From Sinomonas sp. P10A9 (lineage in GTDB: Bacteria; Actinomycetota; Actinomycetes; Actinomycetales; Micrococcaceae), in contig NZ_CP163302.1 of NCBI RefSeq assembly GCF_041022165.1, positions 1,860,001-1,924,000 of the forward strand: DNA of 64,000 bases, written 5' to 3'. This document shows positions 16,268 to 24,872 of this stretch, one piece after another. How positions within the stretch are numbered: the first letter of the stretch is position 1; the number at the start of each line of letters is the position of its first letter. The notes beneath the pieces were generated by a model. It saw only the letters and a program-made list of their open reading frames with translations. It ran no database searches and was not told where the DNA came from. Both the position numbers and the translations under genes were made by a program.

Positions 16268-17269
16268 TCAGACGAGGCCCGGTGCGAGGAGCAGGACCGT
16301 CGGAACGGCGATGAGCATCAGGCTCGCCGTGAGGACGATCGCGGTGGCGCCCTTCCCGAGCGGGGGCCGCGGCGACAGGAGCCTGCTGAGGCGCCCGGCG
16401 ATGTCGACGCCGTTCGTGTCGAAGGCACCGGCCGCGAGGCCCGAGTCCGCTTCCGTCTGCGGGGAGGGACCGCCCCGTGCCCGCCGGGCGCCGTCGGACG
16501 CGGATGCCGAATGCTCGGCATCGCCCACGGCAACGAGGGCAATCGCGCGGATGAGGACGTCGTCCGGGGCTGTGCGCCGCGCGACGTCGTCGGCGAGCAT
16601 CTCAACGAGTGAGTTGACGGACTGCCGCGCGAGGCGGCTCGTCGGCAGCCACGGCAAGGCTGATCGCCAGGCCTCGAAGGCCCAGAGGAGCAGGTGATGG
16701 CGCTGGGTGAGGTGGGCCCGCTCGTGGCTCACGACAGCGTCGAGCTCCTCGGGCGCGAGGGTCTCCATGAGTCCGTCGGAAAGGACGGTCACGGACCGGG
16801 ACCCGCCGGGCAGGCAGTAGGCGACGGGGGCAGGATGGCTGATCACCCACGTGCGCTCTAGCGCGCCGGAGGGCGCGCTCAGGAGGAAGAGCAGCTCGCG
16901 GTGCCGGTGCCGCTGGGCCACGATCCGCGCGTAGGTCAGGAGGAGCGTGAAGACAAGGTGCAGGCTCAGGAGGGCCGCCGCGCTGAGCGCGAAGAGGTGC
17001 CAGAAGCGGAGCTCGGCGGTGGACTGGTTGGCGACGACGATCGTCACCGCGCGGCGCACCGCGGCCACGAGGCTGTCGCCGAGCGGAGACAGCCCATAGA
17101 CGAGCATCGCGCCGATCATCGACAGCCCCCCGGCGAGCGCGATCGACTGCCACAGGACCATCGCGGCGAAGGGGGAGCGGGCGGGCCAGCGGGCGCGCGA
17201 GAGCGCCACCGGCACCGGCCACGCGAGGACCAGTGCCAGCAGCGCGAGGAGGTAGGAGGCTACGAGCAC
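16268..17269 (-). CDS. M56 family membrane metallopeptidase (BlaR1/MecR1-like)
   Basis: 333 residues with three or four membrane segments in the first 110 residues and one at the C-terminus. The zinc-peptidase motif HERAH sits in VVSHERAHLTQRHH (about 181-194), with a downstream EMLADDVA that supplies the third ligand. This is the M56 fold of BlaR1, which inactivates the BlaI repressor. There is no penicillin-binding sensor domain after the protease, so the signal sensed is unknown. It starts at GTG 22 bases after blaI, in the same operon. Confidence 0.88.
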   Translation of the reverse strand: MLVASYLLALLALVLAWPVPVALSRARWPARSPFAAMVLWQSIALAGGLSMIGAMLVYGLSPLGDSLVAAVRRAVTIVVANQSTAELRFWHLFALSAAALLSLHLVFTLLLTYARIVAQRHRHRELLFLLSAPSGALERTWVISHPAPVAYCLPGGSRSVTVLSDGLMETLAPEELDAVVSHERAHLTQRHHLLLWAFEAWRSALPWLPTSRLARQSVNSLVEMLADDVARRTAPDDVLIRAIALVAVGDAEHSASASDGARRARGGPSPQTEADSGLAAGAFDTNGVDIAGRLSRLLSPRPPLGKGATAIVLTASLMLIAVPTVLLLAPGLV

Positions 17270-17291
17270 GCGCCCACTCCGGCGGTGCGGA

Positions 17292-17663
17292 TCAGCCGCG
17301 CGCCAGGAGCTTGCGGAGGGTCGCCGCCTCGGCCTCGGTCACAGAGCCGATGAACCGTGCGAGCACGGCCTCACGGTCGGGTGCGGTACCGAGCGCCTCG
17401 TGCATGAGGCGCGCTGTGTGATCCTCGCGGGTCGAGATGGAACGGTAACGGTGGGGCCGTGTGCCGCGCTCGCGCTCCACGAGGCCCTTCTTCTCGAGCC
17501 GGGACAGGACGGTGAGGACCGTGGTCACTGCCAGATCCTTGCCTTCCTGCCCTTGGCTCGCGGTCTGGGCCAAGCGATCACGGAGGTCATTCGCGGTGGA
17601 GGCCTCCGGGGCGGTCCACAGGAGGTCCATCACCGAACGCTCGAGTTCACCCAGGCTTGCCAT
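17292..17663 (-). CDS. BlaI/MecI/CopY family transcriptional repressor
   Basis: 123 residues, the normal length for BlaI. The N-terminal winged helix starts LGELERSVMDLLW and includes LAVTTVLTVLSRLEKKGLVERER (residues ~45-68, the recognition helix and wing). The C-terminal half (HTARLMHEAL then VLARFIGSV) is the dimerisation part. It is expected to bind TTCTAC-type palindromes; three are present in the gap to cydA. In the family, repression is relieved when the partner M56 protease cleaves the repressor. Confidence 0.92.
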   Translation of the reverse strand: MASLGELERSVMDLLWTAPEASTANDLRDRLAQTASQGQEGKDLAVTTVLTVLSRLEKKGLVERERGTRPHRYRSISTREDHTARLMHEALGTAPDREAVLARFIGSVTEAEAATLRKLLARG

Positions 17664-17737
17664 GTTTCTTCCCAGTCCTTAGATGCAGTTCCGAAGATGC
17701 AGTTCCGACGCAGCCAACCCTTGACACGTCTACTCCA

Positions 17738-17754
17738 TTCTACGCACGGTAGAA
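17738..17754. promoter_or_regulatory. BlaI-type operator 1 (blaI side)
   Basis: Perfect palindrome TTCTAC-GCACG-GTAGAA about 75 bases upstream of the blaI start. On the minus strand it overlaps a TAGAAT -10-like hexamer, so binding would block the blaI promoter (autoregulation). Confidence 0.75.
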
Positions 17755-17844
17755 CAGTTTCGTGGTGCTACGGCGCGAGCCGTTCGCTCACAGCGCGATC
17801 GGGACAACCTCGACCTTGCGCGAGAGATCCGGCACCTAGCAATG

Positions 17845-17861
17845 TTCTACACTCTGTAGAA
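17845..17861. promoter_or_regulatory. BlaI-type operator 2 (cydA side)
   Basis: Perfect palindrome TTCTAC-ACTCT-GTAGAA, 54 bases before the cydA start. Its left half overlaps a TACACT -10-like sequence. Confidence 0.75.
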
Positions 17862-17869
17862 GTCAATCT

Positions 17870-17886
17870 TTCTACGCAACGTAGAA
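17870..17886. promoter_or_regulatory. BlaI-type operator 3 (cydA side)
   Basis: Perfect palindrome TTCTAC-GCAAC-GTAGAA, 25 bases centre-to-centre from operator 2 and 29 bases before the cydA start. The pair would allow two dimers to sit side by side over the cyd promoter. Confidence 0.75.
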
Positions 17887-17915
17887 GTTTAGTCGGCAGA
17901 ACCGGGAGCATGTGC

Positions 17916-19556
17916 GTGGACGCTTTGGAGATAGCACGCTGGCAGTTCGGAATCACCACGGTCTACCACTTCATGATGGTGCCGCTGACCATCGGCCTGG
18001 GACTCGTCGTGGCGGTCCTGGAGACTGTGTGGGTCCGCACGGGCAAGGTCGAGTTCCTGAGGATGACCAAGTTCTGGGGCAAGCTCTTCCTCATCAACTT
18101 CATCATGGGCGTGGCCACCGGAATCGTGCAGGAGTTCCAGTTCGGCATGGCCTGGAGCGAGTACAGCCGGTTCGTCGGCGACGTGTTCGGCGCCCCGCTG
18201 GCCATGGAGGCGCTGCTCGCATTCTTCGTCGAGTCGACGTTCCTCGGCCTGTGGATCTTCGGCTGGAAGCTCCTGCGGCCGGGGCTGCATCTCGCCGCCC
18301 TGTGGATCGCGGTGATCGGCTCGGCGGTCTCGGCCTACTTCATCATCGTTGCCAACAGCTGGATGCAGCATCCGGTGGGCGTCAAGGTCGTGGACGGAAG
18401 GCCCGTCATGACGGACGCGTGGGCCGTCTTCACCAACAACACCGCGCTCGTCGCCGTACCGCACACCATCTTGGGTGCCCTCGGCGTGGCCGGCGGGTTC
18501 CTCCTCGGCATCGCCTGGTACCACCTGTGGCGCCGGCGCCATGATGGCATCGACACTGTCGAAGTCGCCCAAGAGGGCACGGCGCGCGGCAAGCAGCGCG
18601 TCGTCGTCGGCGAGGCCGTCGGTGTGGCTGGACGCGACCGCACGGACCATGCCGTCTGGCTCAAGTCCCTCCGGATCGGCGCCGTCGTCGCCATGATCTC
18701 CTTTGCCGGGACCGCCATCACGGGCGATCTCCAGGGCAAGCTCATGTTCGAGCAGCAGCCCATGAAGATGGCAGCCGCGGAGGCTGCGTGCCACGACGGC
18801 ACCAGCTTCTCGGTCCTCTCCGTGGGCAACCTCGGGTCGAAGGACTGCTCGGACGTCGCAGCAGTCATCGAGATCCCGGGCCTGCTCTCCTTCCTCGCCC
18901 ACAACGACTTCACCACGAACATCCAGGGCGTCAACAGCCTCCAGGACCAGTACAGGAAGGCCTATGGCACCGCGGTCCCGGACAACCCCATCTACGGCGA
19001 CCGCGCCGGGCAGGCCATCAACTACGTGCCCGTGATGGAGGTCACCTACTGGGGCTTCCGGGCGATGATCGGGTTCGGCGGTCTCGCTGCGCTTGCTGCA
19101 CTCATCGCGCTCGTCATCACGCGCAAGGGCACCGTGCCCGAGTCCCGCTGGCTCATGCGGCTGGCTGTCCTCGGCATCTTCGCACCGTTCGGCGCGAACG
19201 CAGCGGGGTGGATCTTCACCGAGATGGGGCGCCAGCCCTTCGTCGTCGCGCCCAACCCCGCCATGGCAGGCAGCGTCGACCAGGTGTTCATGTTCACAGC
19301 GGCCGCAGTGTCTCCGGGCGTGACGGCGGGGGAGATCCTCACGTCGCTCATCGTCCTGACCCTCCTGTACGCGGCCCTCATGGTGGTCGAGGTCCGTCTC
19401 CTCGTGACCTACATTCGCGGCGGCGTCGCGTCCGCCATGCCCGAACTCGCCGAGACCGCGCAGAAGCACGACGGCGGCCCGCACGACGGCGGTGATGGCA
19501 CCGGCGGCGCCGTCGCCGAGAAGCCCGCCGACGACGTCCTGGCCTTCGCCTACTAG
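17916..19556 (+). CDS. cydA: Cytochrome bd ubiquinol/menaquinol oxidase subunit I
   Basis: 546 residues, multi-spanning. The haem-bearing subunit of the high-affinity terminal oxidase in the cytoplasmic membrane. The N-terminus DALEIARWQFG and YHF supply the haem b595 histidine near residue 18. NSWMQHPVG near 150 and GRQPFVV in the C-terminal half are family motifs (the latter usually GRQPW). The short Q-loop form follows NDFTTNIQGVNSLQDQYRKA. GTG at 17916 is preferred over ATG at 17910 because CCGGGAG is then at proper spacing and the protein starts as the family does. First gene of cydA-cydB-cydDC, under putative BlaI control. Confidence 0.95.
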   Translation: MDALEIARWQFGITTVYHFMMVPLTIGLGLVVAVLETVWVRTGKVEFLRMTKFWGKLFLINFIMGVATGIVQEFQFGMAWSEYSRFVGDVFGAPLAMEALLAFFVESTFLGLWIFGWKLLRPGLHLAALWIAVIGSAVSAYFIIVANSWMQHPVGVKVVDGRPVMTDAWAVFTNNTALVAVPHTILGALGVAGGFLLGIAWYHLWRRRHDGIDTVEVAQEGTARGKQRVVVGEAVGVAGRDRTDHAVWLKSLRIGAVVAMISFAGTAITGDLQGKLMFEQQPMKMAAAEAACHDGTSFSVLSVGNLGSKDCSDVAAVIEIPGLLSFLAHNDFTTNIQGVNSLQDQYRKAYGTAVPDNPIYGDRAGQAINYVPVMEVTYWGFRAMIGFGGLAALAALIALVITRKGTVPESRWLMRLAVLGIFAPFGANAAGWIFTEMGRQPFVVAPNPAMAGSVDQVFMFTAAAVSPGVTAGEILTSLIVLTLLYAALMVVEVRLLVTYIRGGVASAMPELAETAQKHDGGPHDGGDGTGGAVAEKPADDVLAFAY

Positions 19557-19569
19557 GAGGAAACGACTG

Positions 19570-20634
19570 ATGGAAACCCTTCCCACAGCCCTGGGCACGA
19601 CATGGTTCTGCGCGATCGCCGTCCTGTGGCTCGGCTACCTCTTCCTCGAGGGCTTCGACCTCGGCGTCGGCATGCACATGAAGCTCTTCGCCCGCGGTGA
19701 GCGTGAGCGGCGCGTGCTGCTCAATACGATCGGCCCCGTCTGGGACGGCAACGAGGTGTGGCTCCTGACTGCGGGCGGCGCAACGTTCGCGGCCTTCCCG
19801 CGCTGGTACGCCTCGCTCTTCTCCGCGCTGTACCTGCCCCTCACCCTCGCCCTCGTCGCGCTGATCTTCCGGGCCGTCGCGATCGAGTACCGGGGCAAGG
19901 TCCACTCCGACCGCTGGCGCACGGCGTGGGACTGGGCGCTTGCACTCGGCTCGGGCGTGGCCGCGTTCTGCGTCGGAGCGATGCTCGCACTCACGACGAC
20001 GGGCCTGCCGCTTGACGCGAACGGCGACCGCGTGGGCGGGCCGTTCGTGTGGCTCAACGGGTACGCGGTGCTTGGCGGCCTCGCGGTCGTCGCGTTCGCC
20101 CTCGTCCACGGGCTCGCATTCCTCGCCCTCAAGACGGACGGCGAGATCCGCACGCGCGCCCATGGCGCGTTCGTCCGCTGGCTTCCCCTCGCAGTGCTCC
20201 CGCTCGTCGTCTGGGTCCTCGCAGTGCAGGTCCGCACGGGTGCCTGGTGGAGCTGGGCTCTGACGGTTGTCGCGGCGGCCGCAGCCGTCACCGCGTGGCT
20301 CCTGGGGCGGCGGGGCTCGGAGGGCCGCGCATTCATCAGCCTCGCCGCGTTCCTCGCCGCCGGCGCTGCGGCGATCTTCTCCGCCGTCTACCCCGTGGTG
20401 CTGCCCTCGACCCTCGATGCGGCGAACAGCCTCACCGTGGGCAGCGCGTCGTCGTCCGACTACACGCTGGGCCTCATGACAGTGGTCGCGCTCATCGGGC
20501 TCCCGCTCGTGCTCGCCTACCAGGTCTGGACCTACTGGGTGTTCCGCCGCCGGCTCACGGTGGACAGCATCCCCACGGCGCACTCGGTGGTTCCGGCGAT
20601 CGTGGTCCGACTCGTCACGGGCAAGTCGGCCTAG
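19570..20634 (+). CDS. cydB: Cytochrome bd oxidase subunit II
   Basis: 354 residues, eight or nine membrane segments. N-terminal TTWFCAIAVLWLGYLFLEGFD and GPVWDGNEVWLLTAGGATFAAFP are hallmark CydB motifs. It stabilises the haem cofactors of CydA. Clear AGGAGGAAA lies 6 bases before ATG; it starts 13 bases after cydA and ends 6 bases before cydDC, so all three form one transcript. Confidence 0.95.
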   Translation: METLPTALGTTWFCAIAVLWLGYLFLEGFDLGVGMHMKLFARGERERRVLLNTIGPVWDGNEVWLLTAGGATFAAFPRWYASLFSALYLPLTLALVALIFRAVAIEYRGKVHSDRWRTAWDWALALGSGVAAFCVGAMLALTTTGLPLDANGDRVGGPFVWLNGYAVLGGLAVVAFALVHGLAFLALKTDGEIRTRAHGAFVRWLPLAVLPLVVWVLAVQVRTGAWWSWALTVVAAAAAVTAWLLGRRGSEGRAFISLAAFLAAGAAAIFSAVYPVVLPSTLDAANSLTVGSASSSDYTLGLMTVVALIGLPLVLAYQVWTYWVFRRRLTVDSIPTAHSVVPAIVVRLVTGKSA

Positions 20635-20640
20635 GGCCCC

Positions 20641-23600
20641 ATGCGACCGGAGATTCCCCTAGGACCCTCGACCCGCCGGGCGCTGCTGGGCCTCGGCCTC
20701 CTCGCCGCAGCCAAGGCTGTGGGGCTCATCCTCATGGCCCAGGGGATCGCCGCGGGTATCGCGGGGCTCGCGTCCGGGACCCCCGGCACGGGGACCGTCC
20801 GCGATGCGGCCCTGTGGGCAGCCGCAGGTGTCCTGGTCCGGGGCGTCGCACAGTGGGGAACGTCCGCGGTGGGCCGGTGGGCCGCCGTTGGGGTGAAGGA
20901 GGAGCTCCGCGCCGAGCTGATCGAGGCTGGGATGGACGCTGGAGGCACCGAAGGCCCTTCCGCGGACGACGGCGCGGACCGCGTCGCGTCGTCGCCCGCA
21001 GCGACCGCCGTGCTCGCCGGCCGGGGCCTCGACGCCCTCGACTCGCTCTACACGCAGTACCTTCCCGCGATGGTCGGGACCGCTACTGTACCGGTGCTGC
21101 TCGGGGCCCGGATCCTCGGCGCGGACTGGGTGAGCGCGCTCATCCTCGTGCTCACGCTCCCGCTCGTGCCCCTGTTCATGATCCTTATCGGGCGCCACAC
21201 CGTCGGTGCGGTGTCGGAGGCCCAACAGGCGCTCCTGCGGCTCGGCTCACACCTGGTCGAGCTTGCGCAGGGCCTGCCCGTGCTCGTCGGCCTCGGCCGC
21301 GCACGCGAGCAGCGCGTGGCCCTCGGTGAGCTCTCCCGTGCCTACAAGGGCCGGACGATGGCAACGCTCAGGGTCGCCTTCCTGTCCTCACTGGCCCTCG
21401 AGCTCATCTCCACGATCTCTGTGGCCGTAGTGGCGGTTTTCATTGGCGTCCGCCTCGTGTATGGCGAGATGACCCTGGAGGCAGGGCTCCTCGCCCTCAT
21501 CCTCGCTCCGGAATGCTTCCAGCCGCTGCGCGATCTCGGCAGCGCCCACCATGCGAGCGAGGACGGCACGGAAGCCCTGCGGCGCACGCGTGAGCGGTTG
21601 GCTGTGCCGCACGGCGCACGGCTCCTCTCGGCAGCAGAGCGGCCCGGCCGTGAACCGGGTCGCGACGGCGGCGGCCCGCAACAGCTGAGCGTGGAGCGGC
21701 TCTCCGTGAGGTACGACGGCGCGCCCCACGACGCCGCAGGGCCGCTCACCTTCACCGCTCCGGCCGGGCGCGTGACCGTGCTCGCCGGCCCCAGCGGCTC
21801 AGGCAAGACCACCATCCTGGCCGCGATCGCCGGGCTCGTGCGCGACGGCGCAGGGGCGGCTGTCTCGGGGACGGTGCAGGGCTCGGATCCTTCCGGGATC
21901 GCATGGGTCCCGCAACACCCGCAGTTCACGCAGCGCACCGTCGCGGCCGAGCTCGCGCTGTACGCGGGGAGTGCGGTCGATCGGGATGCGACGCTCACGG
22001 ACGCCATTCTCCGCAGGCTCGGCCTCGCCGGGCTCGCCGACGCCGACCCGAGCGAGCTGAGCCCCGGCCAGCAGCGCCGCGTCGCGGTGGGCCGCGGCCT
22101 GGCCCGCGTCGCGGACGGGGCGGCCCTCGTGCTGCTCGACGAGCCCACCGCGCATCTCGATGGCGCCTCCGCGGACCTCGTTGAGCGGGCCATCGCCGCA
22201 CTCTCGGGCCGCGCGACGGTTCTGCTCGTCTCCCACGAGACCCGAACGGCGGCCCTCGCTGACCACGTCATCGAGCTCGCACCTTCCGCTGGCACCGCAT
22301 CCGAGAGGTTCCGCTCCGCGACGCCGGAGACGCCCGCCCCGACACGCGATGCGCCGGCGGTCACCACCGCGCCTCGTGGCGCGTGGCTACGCGTGCTCGT
22401 CTCCCTGATCCGCCCGGACGTCTGGAAATACGCCCGCGCGGCCCTTGCCGGCCTCGGATCTGCCGCAGCCGCAGTGGCCCTCTCGACGCTGTCCGGCTGG
22501 CTCATAGTGCGCGCTGCCGAACAGCCTCCGATCCTGTACCTGCTGACGGCGATCACGGGGGTGCGGTTCTTCGGCATCGCGCGGGCCGTGCTGCGGTACC
22601 GGGAGCGCCTGGTGCTGCACTCGGCGGTCCTGTCCACGCTCACCGTTCTGCGCGACCGGCTCTGGGGCGCGCTGTCGAGCCGTGGGCTCGCTGCGCGCCG
22701 GCTCCTGGTCCCCGGTGCGGCACTTGAATCCCTCGTCGGGGACGTCGAGGCGGTGCGCGATCAGCTCCCGCGGGTGCTGCATCCCCTCGCGACCGCGGTC
22801 CTCGTGGGCGCCGGCGGCGCCGTCGCCGTCGGGATCCTGCTGCCCGGCCAGCTGCCCGTGCTCGCGGCGGCCCTCGTGGTGTCGCTCATCGCCGCGCCGG
22901 CGGCGGCCCTGGCAGCGGACCGGCGCTCGGCCGTGCGCCTCCAGAGCGGCCGTGCACGCTTCCTGGCCCGGATGGGGCAGGCGCTCGCCGCAGCCGGTGA
23001 CCTCGCGGCGAACTCCCGCACCGGCGCCGTCCTTGCCGGCCTCCGGTCGGAGGACGGAGCGCTCACCCGCCTCGAGCGCCGCGGGGCGGCGGCCGAGGGC
23101 CTCGCGCAGGGGATCGTCATTGCCGCGACCGGCATCGCGGCCGTCTTGACCCTCGTCACCGCCCACGCGGCGGGCGCCCCGGCAACCACGGTCGCCGCCG
23201 TCCTGCTGCTCCAGCTCGCCCTCGCCGAGCCGCTCGCAGCCGCGAGCACGGCCGTCCAGCAGCTTCCGGCACTCCGATCCGCACTCACGCGCGTCGCGGC
23301 GGAGGAGTCGGTGGGGGCCTCGCGGGCGGTGCCGGGCCGAGACGCGGCCCACACGGAGGCGGTGCGGCCGAACACTGGCCGGCCGAACGCAGTCCAGCCG
23401 AACACTGCCCGGCCGAGCACTGCCCACCCGAACGGAGCCGAGGCGGCCGCAGCACAGGCGAACACTGCCCGGCCGAACGCAGTCCAGCCGAACACAGCTC
23501 GGGCGAAGACAGCCCAGCCGACGACAGCCGGGACTGCGCTGTTGCGGCCCGACCCACGGGTGTCCGCGGCCGGACCCACGGGTGTCCGCCTCCGCGACGT

Positions 23601-24237
23601 GGGCGTCGGGTGGCCCGGTGGCCCCGACGTCGTCACTGGGCTGGACCTCGCGGCGGGGCCGGGGGACTGGGTCATCGTTGCGGGTCCATCCGGAGCCGGC
23701 AAGTCCACCGTGCTCGCGCTCCTCACGGGGTTCCTCAGACCGCGCCGGGGGACTGTCGAGGTCACCGGACCCGTGGCCTGGTGCCCTCAGGAGTCGCACC
23801 TCTTCGACTCGACCGTCCGCGGAAACCTCGCAATCGCCCGCGACCGCGACCACGCGCCGTCGGACGCCGAACTCGAAGAGGTCCTCGCGAGGGTCGGCCT
23901 GCTCGCCCATGTGCAGACCCTCCCGTACGGCCTTGAGGCGCGCATCGGCAGCCGTGGGTCCTTCCTCTCGGGCGGCCAGCGGCAGCGGCTCGCCGTGGCG
24001 CGCACTCTGCTCGCGGGGGCCGAGACGGTGCTCCTCGACGAGCCGACCGCCCACCTCGACGCGGAGGCCGGCCTCGAGCTCGTCGCCGCGCTGCACGAGG
24101 CGCTCGCCGACCGGACCGTCATCATGGTCACCCATCACGCCTCGGAGCTCATGCCGGGGGACGTGCTCGTGGAGCTCGGAGCGCCGCGCGCTGACTCCGC
24201 GCACGACGCCGGCCTGTCGGCGCAGCTGGCCCGCTGA
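20641..24237 (+). CDS. cydDC: Fused CydDC thiol/haem exporter ABC transporter
   Basis: 1198 residues, a fusion of CydD and CydC, each with a membrane domain and an ATPase domain. The transporter is needed for cytochrome bd assembly (export of thiols; haem interaction). Half 1: membrane domain ~20-310, Walker A GPSGSGKTT near 382, signature LSPGQQRRVAVG, Walker B VLLDEPTAHLD. Half 2: membrane domain ~590-890, Walker A GPSGAGKST near 1015, signature LSGGQRQRLAVA, VLLDEPTAHLD. Residues 909-963 are eleven pentapeptide repeats of the RPNTA/QPNAV type between the second membrane and ATPase domains. Separate cydD and cydC are the rule in many bacteria; fusion is common in actinobacteria. Confidence 0.95.
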   Translation: MRPEIPLGPSTRRALLGLGLLAAAKAVGLILMAQGIAAGIAGLASGTPGTGTVRDAALWAAAGVLVRGVAQWGTSAVGRWAAVGVKEELRAELIEAGMDAGGTEGPSADDGADRVASSPAATAVLAGRGLDALDSLYTQYLPAMVGTATVPVLLGARILGADWVSALILVLTLPLVPLFMILIGRHTVGAVSEAQQALLRLGSHLVELAQGLPVLVGLGRAREQRVALGELSRAYKGRTMATLRVAFLSSLALELISTISVAVVAVFIGVRLVYGEMTLEAGLLALILAPECFQPLRDLGSAHHASEDGTEALRRTRERLAVPHGARLLSAAERPGREPGRDGGGPQQLSVERLSVRYDGAPHDAAGPLTFTAPAGRVTVLAGPSGSGKTTILAAIAGLVRDGAGAAVSGTVQGSDPSGIAWVPQHPQFTQRTVAAELALYAGSAVDRDATLTDAILRRLGLAGLADADPSELSPGQQRRVAVGRGLARVADGAALVLLDEPTAHLDGASADLVERAIAALSGRATVLLVSHETRTAALADHVIELAPSAGTASERFRSATPETPAPTRDAPAVTTAPRGAWLRVLVSLIRPDVWKYARAALAGLGSAAAAVALSTLSGWLIVRAAEQPPILYLLTAITGVRFFGIARAVLRYRERLVLHSAVLSTLTVLRDRLWGALSSRGLAARRLLVPGAALESLVGDVEAVRDQLPRVLHPLATAVLVGAGGAVAVGILLPGQLPVLAAALVVSLIAAPAAALAADRRSAVRLQSGRARFLARMGQALAAAGDLAANSRTGAVLAGLRSEDGALTRLERRGAAAEGLAQGIVIAATGIAAVLTLVTAHAAGAPATTVAAVLLLQLALAEPLAAASTAVQQLPALRSALTRVAAEESVGASRAVPGRDAAHTEAVRPNTGRPNAVQPNTARPSTAHPNGAEAAAAQANTARPNAVQPNTARAKTAQPTTAGTALLRPDPRVSAAGPTGVRLRDVGVGWPGGPDVVTGLDLAAGPGDWVIVAGPSGAGKSTVLALLTGFLRPRRGTVEVTGPVAWCPQESHLFDSTVRGNLAIARDRDHAPSDAELEEVLARVGLLAHVQTLPYGLEARIGSRGSFLSGGQRQRLAVARTLLAGAETVLLDEPTAHLDAEAGLELVAALHEALADRTVIMVTHHASELMPGDVLVELGAPRADSAHDAGLSAQLAR
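23365..23529 (+). repeat. 15-bp in-frame tandem repeat in cydDC
   Basis: Eleven 15-base units (consensus near CGGCCGAACACTGCC) encode pentapeptides such as RPNTG, RPNAV, QPNTA, HPNGA. Units 1-3 are largely duplicated by units 7-9, showing past slippage or recombination. The sequence forms a hydrophilic linker. Confidence 0.85.
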
Positions 24238-24238
24238 G

Positions 24239-24266
24239 CCCCGGCGGCGGGCACAGTCCGCCGGGG
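24239..24266 (+). terminator. Hairpin after cydDC
   Basis: Perfect 9-bp arms CCCCGGCGG (24239-24247) and CCGCCGGGG (24258-24266) directly after the cydDC stop. No T-run follows. Confidence 0.45.
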
Positions 24267-24306
24267 ACAGTCCGCCGTGGAAGGCCGAGGGGGTCTGTGC
24301 GCCCGT

Positions 24307-24825
24307 TCAGGCCTTGACGTCGTGCAGGTGGTGCTCGACGTCGTGGAGGAAGTACCGCGCGAGCGTCACGACCGTGAATTCGCTCCCGTTGCTGCGCAGG
24401 CCGCGCCGGCCGAACGCCTCGTCGGGGACGCCCGCGAACGCGTCCCGGGCCAGGGCGCCCTGCTCGGCCAGTTCGGAGCGGACGGTCCGGGGATCTGCGC
24501 CGGCATAATCCTTCTCGCGGGCAGTCGCATCCTGGTCCCAGTCCGCGAACCGCGCCCCGTCCTCGGCGAGGATGAGGTCCAGACGCCGGCGGAATAGCTC
24601 GAAGACATCACGCACGTGGCACGCGTACTCGAGCGCCGACCAGGTCGACTCGTCCGGGCGCACCCGCACGTCCTCGCGGATCAGCGCCGCATCCCAGCGC
24701 GGCAGGGTCGCTTCCACGCGCCGCGCGACGTCCTGCGGGGTCAGCGAGTCGGGGTCGAATCCGCACTCGGGGCAAGGATGGTCGAGGACCCAGGTCCAGT
24801 CCTTGGTGTCAGGGGTGATGGCCAT
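24307..24825 (-). CDS. DinB family protein
   Basis: 172 residues, helical. The DinB fold is a four-helix bundle that binds a metal through three His. Candidates are His in YACHVRD (about 69) and the HDVEHHLHDV cluster near the C-terminus. The N-terminus carries DHPCPECGFDPDSLTP, a CxxC-bearing extension frequent in actinobacterial members. Likely a metal-dependent thiol transferase-type or stress protein; substrate unknown. It follows parC on the same strand after 47 bases. Confidence 0.8.
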   Translation of the reverse strand: MAITPDTKDWTWVLDHPCPECGFDPDSLTPQDVARRVEATLPRWDAALIREDVRVRPDESTWSALEYACHVRDVFELFRRRLDLILAEDGARFADWDQDATAREKDYAGADPRTVRSELAEQGALARDAFAGVPDEAFGRRGLRSNGSEFTVVTLARYFLHDVEHHLHDVKA

Positions 24826-24872
24826 GGCGGCAGTCTAGCCCGCGGTCCGGAAGGGCCCGACCCGCCGGTGCA

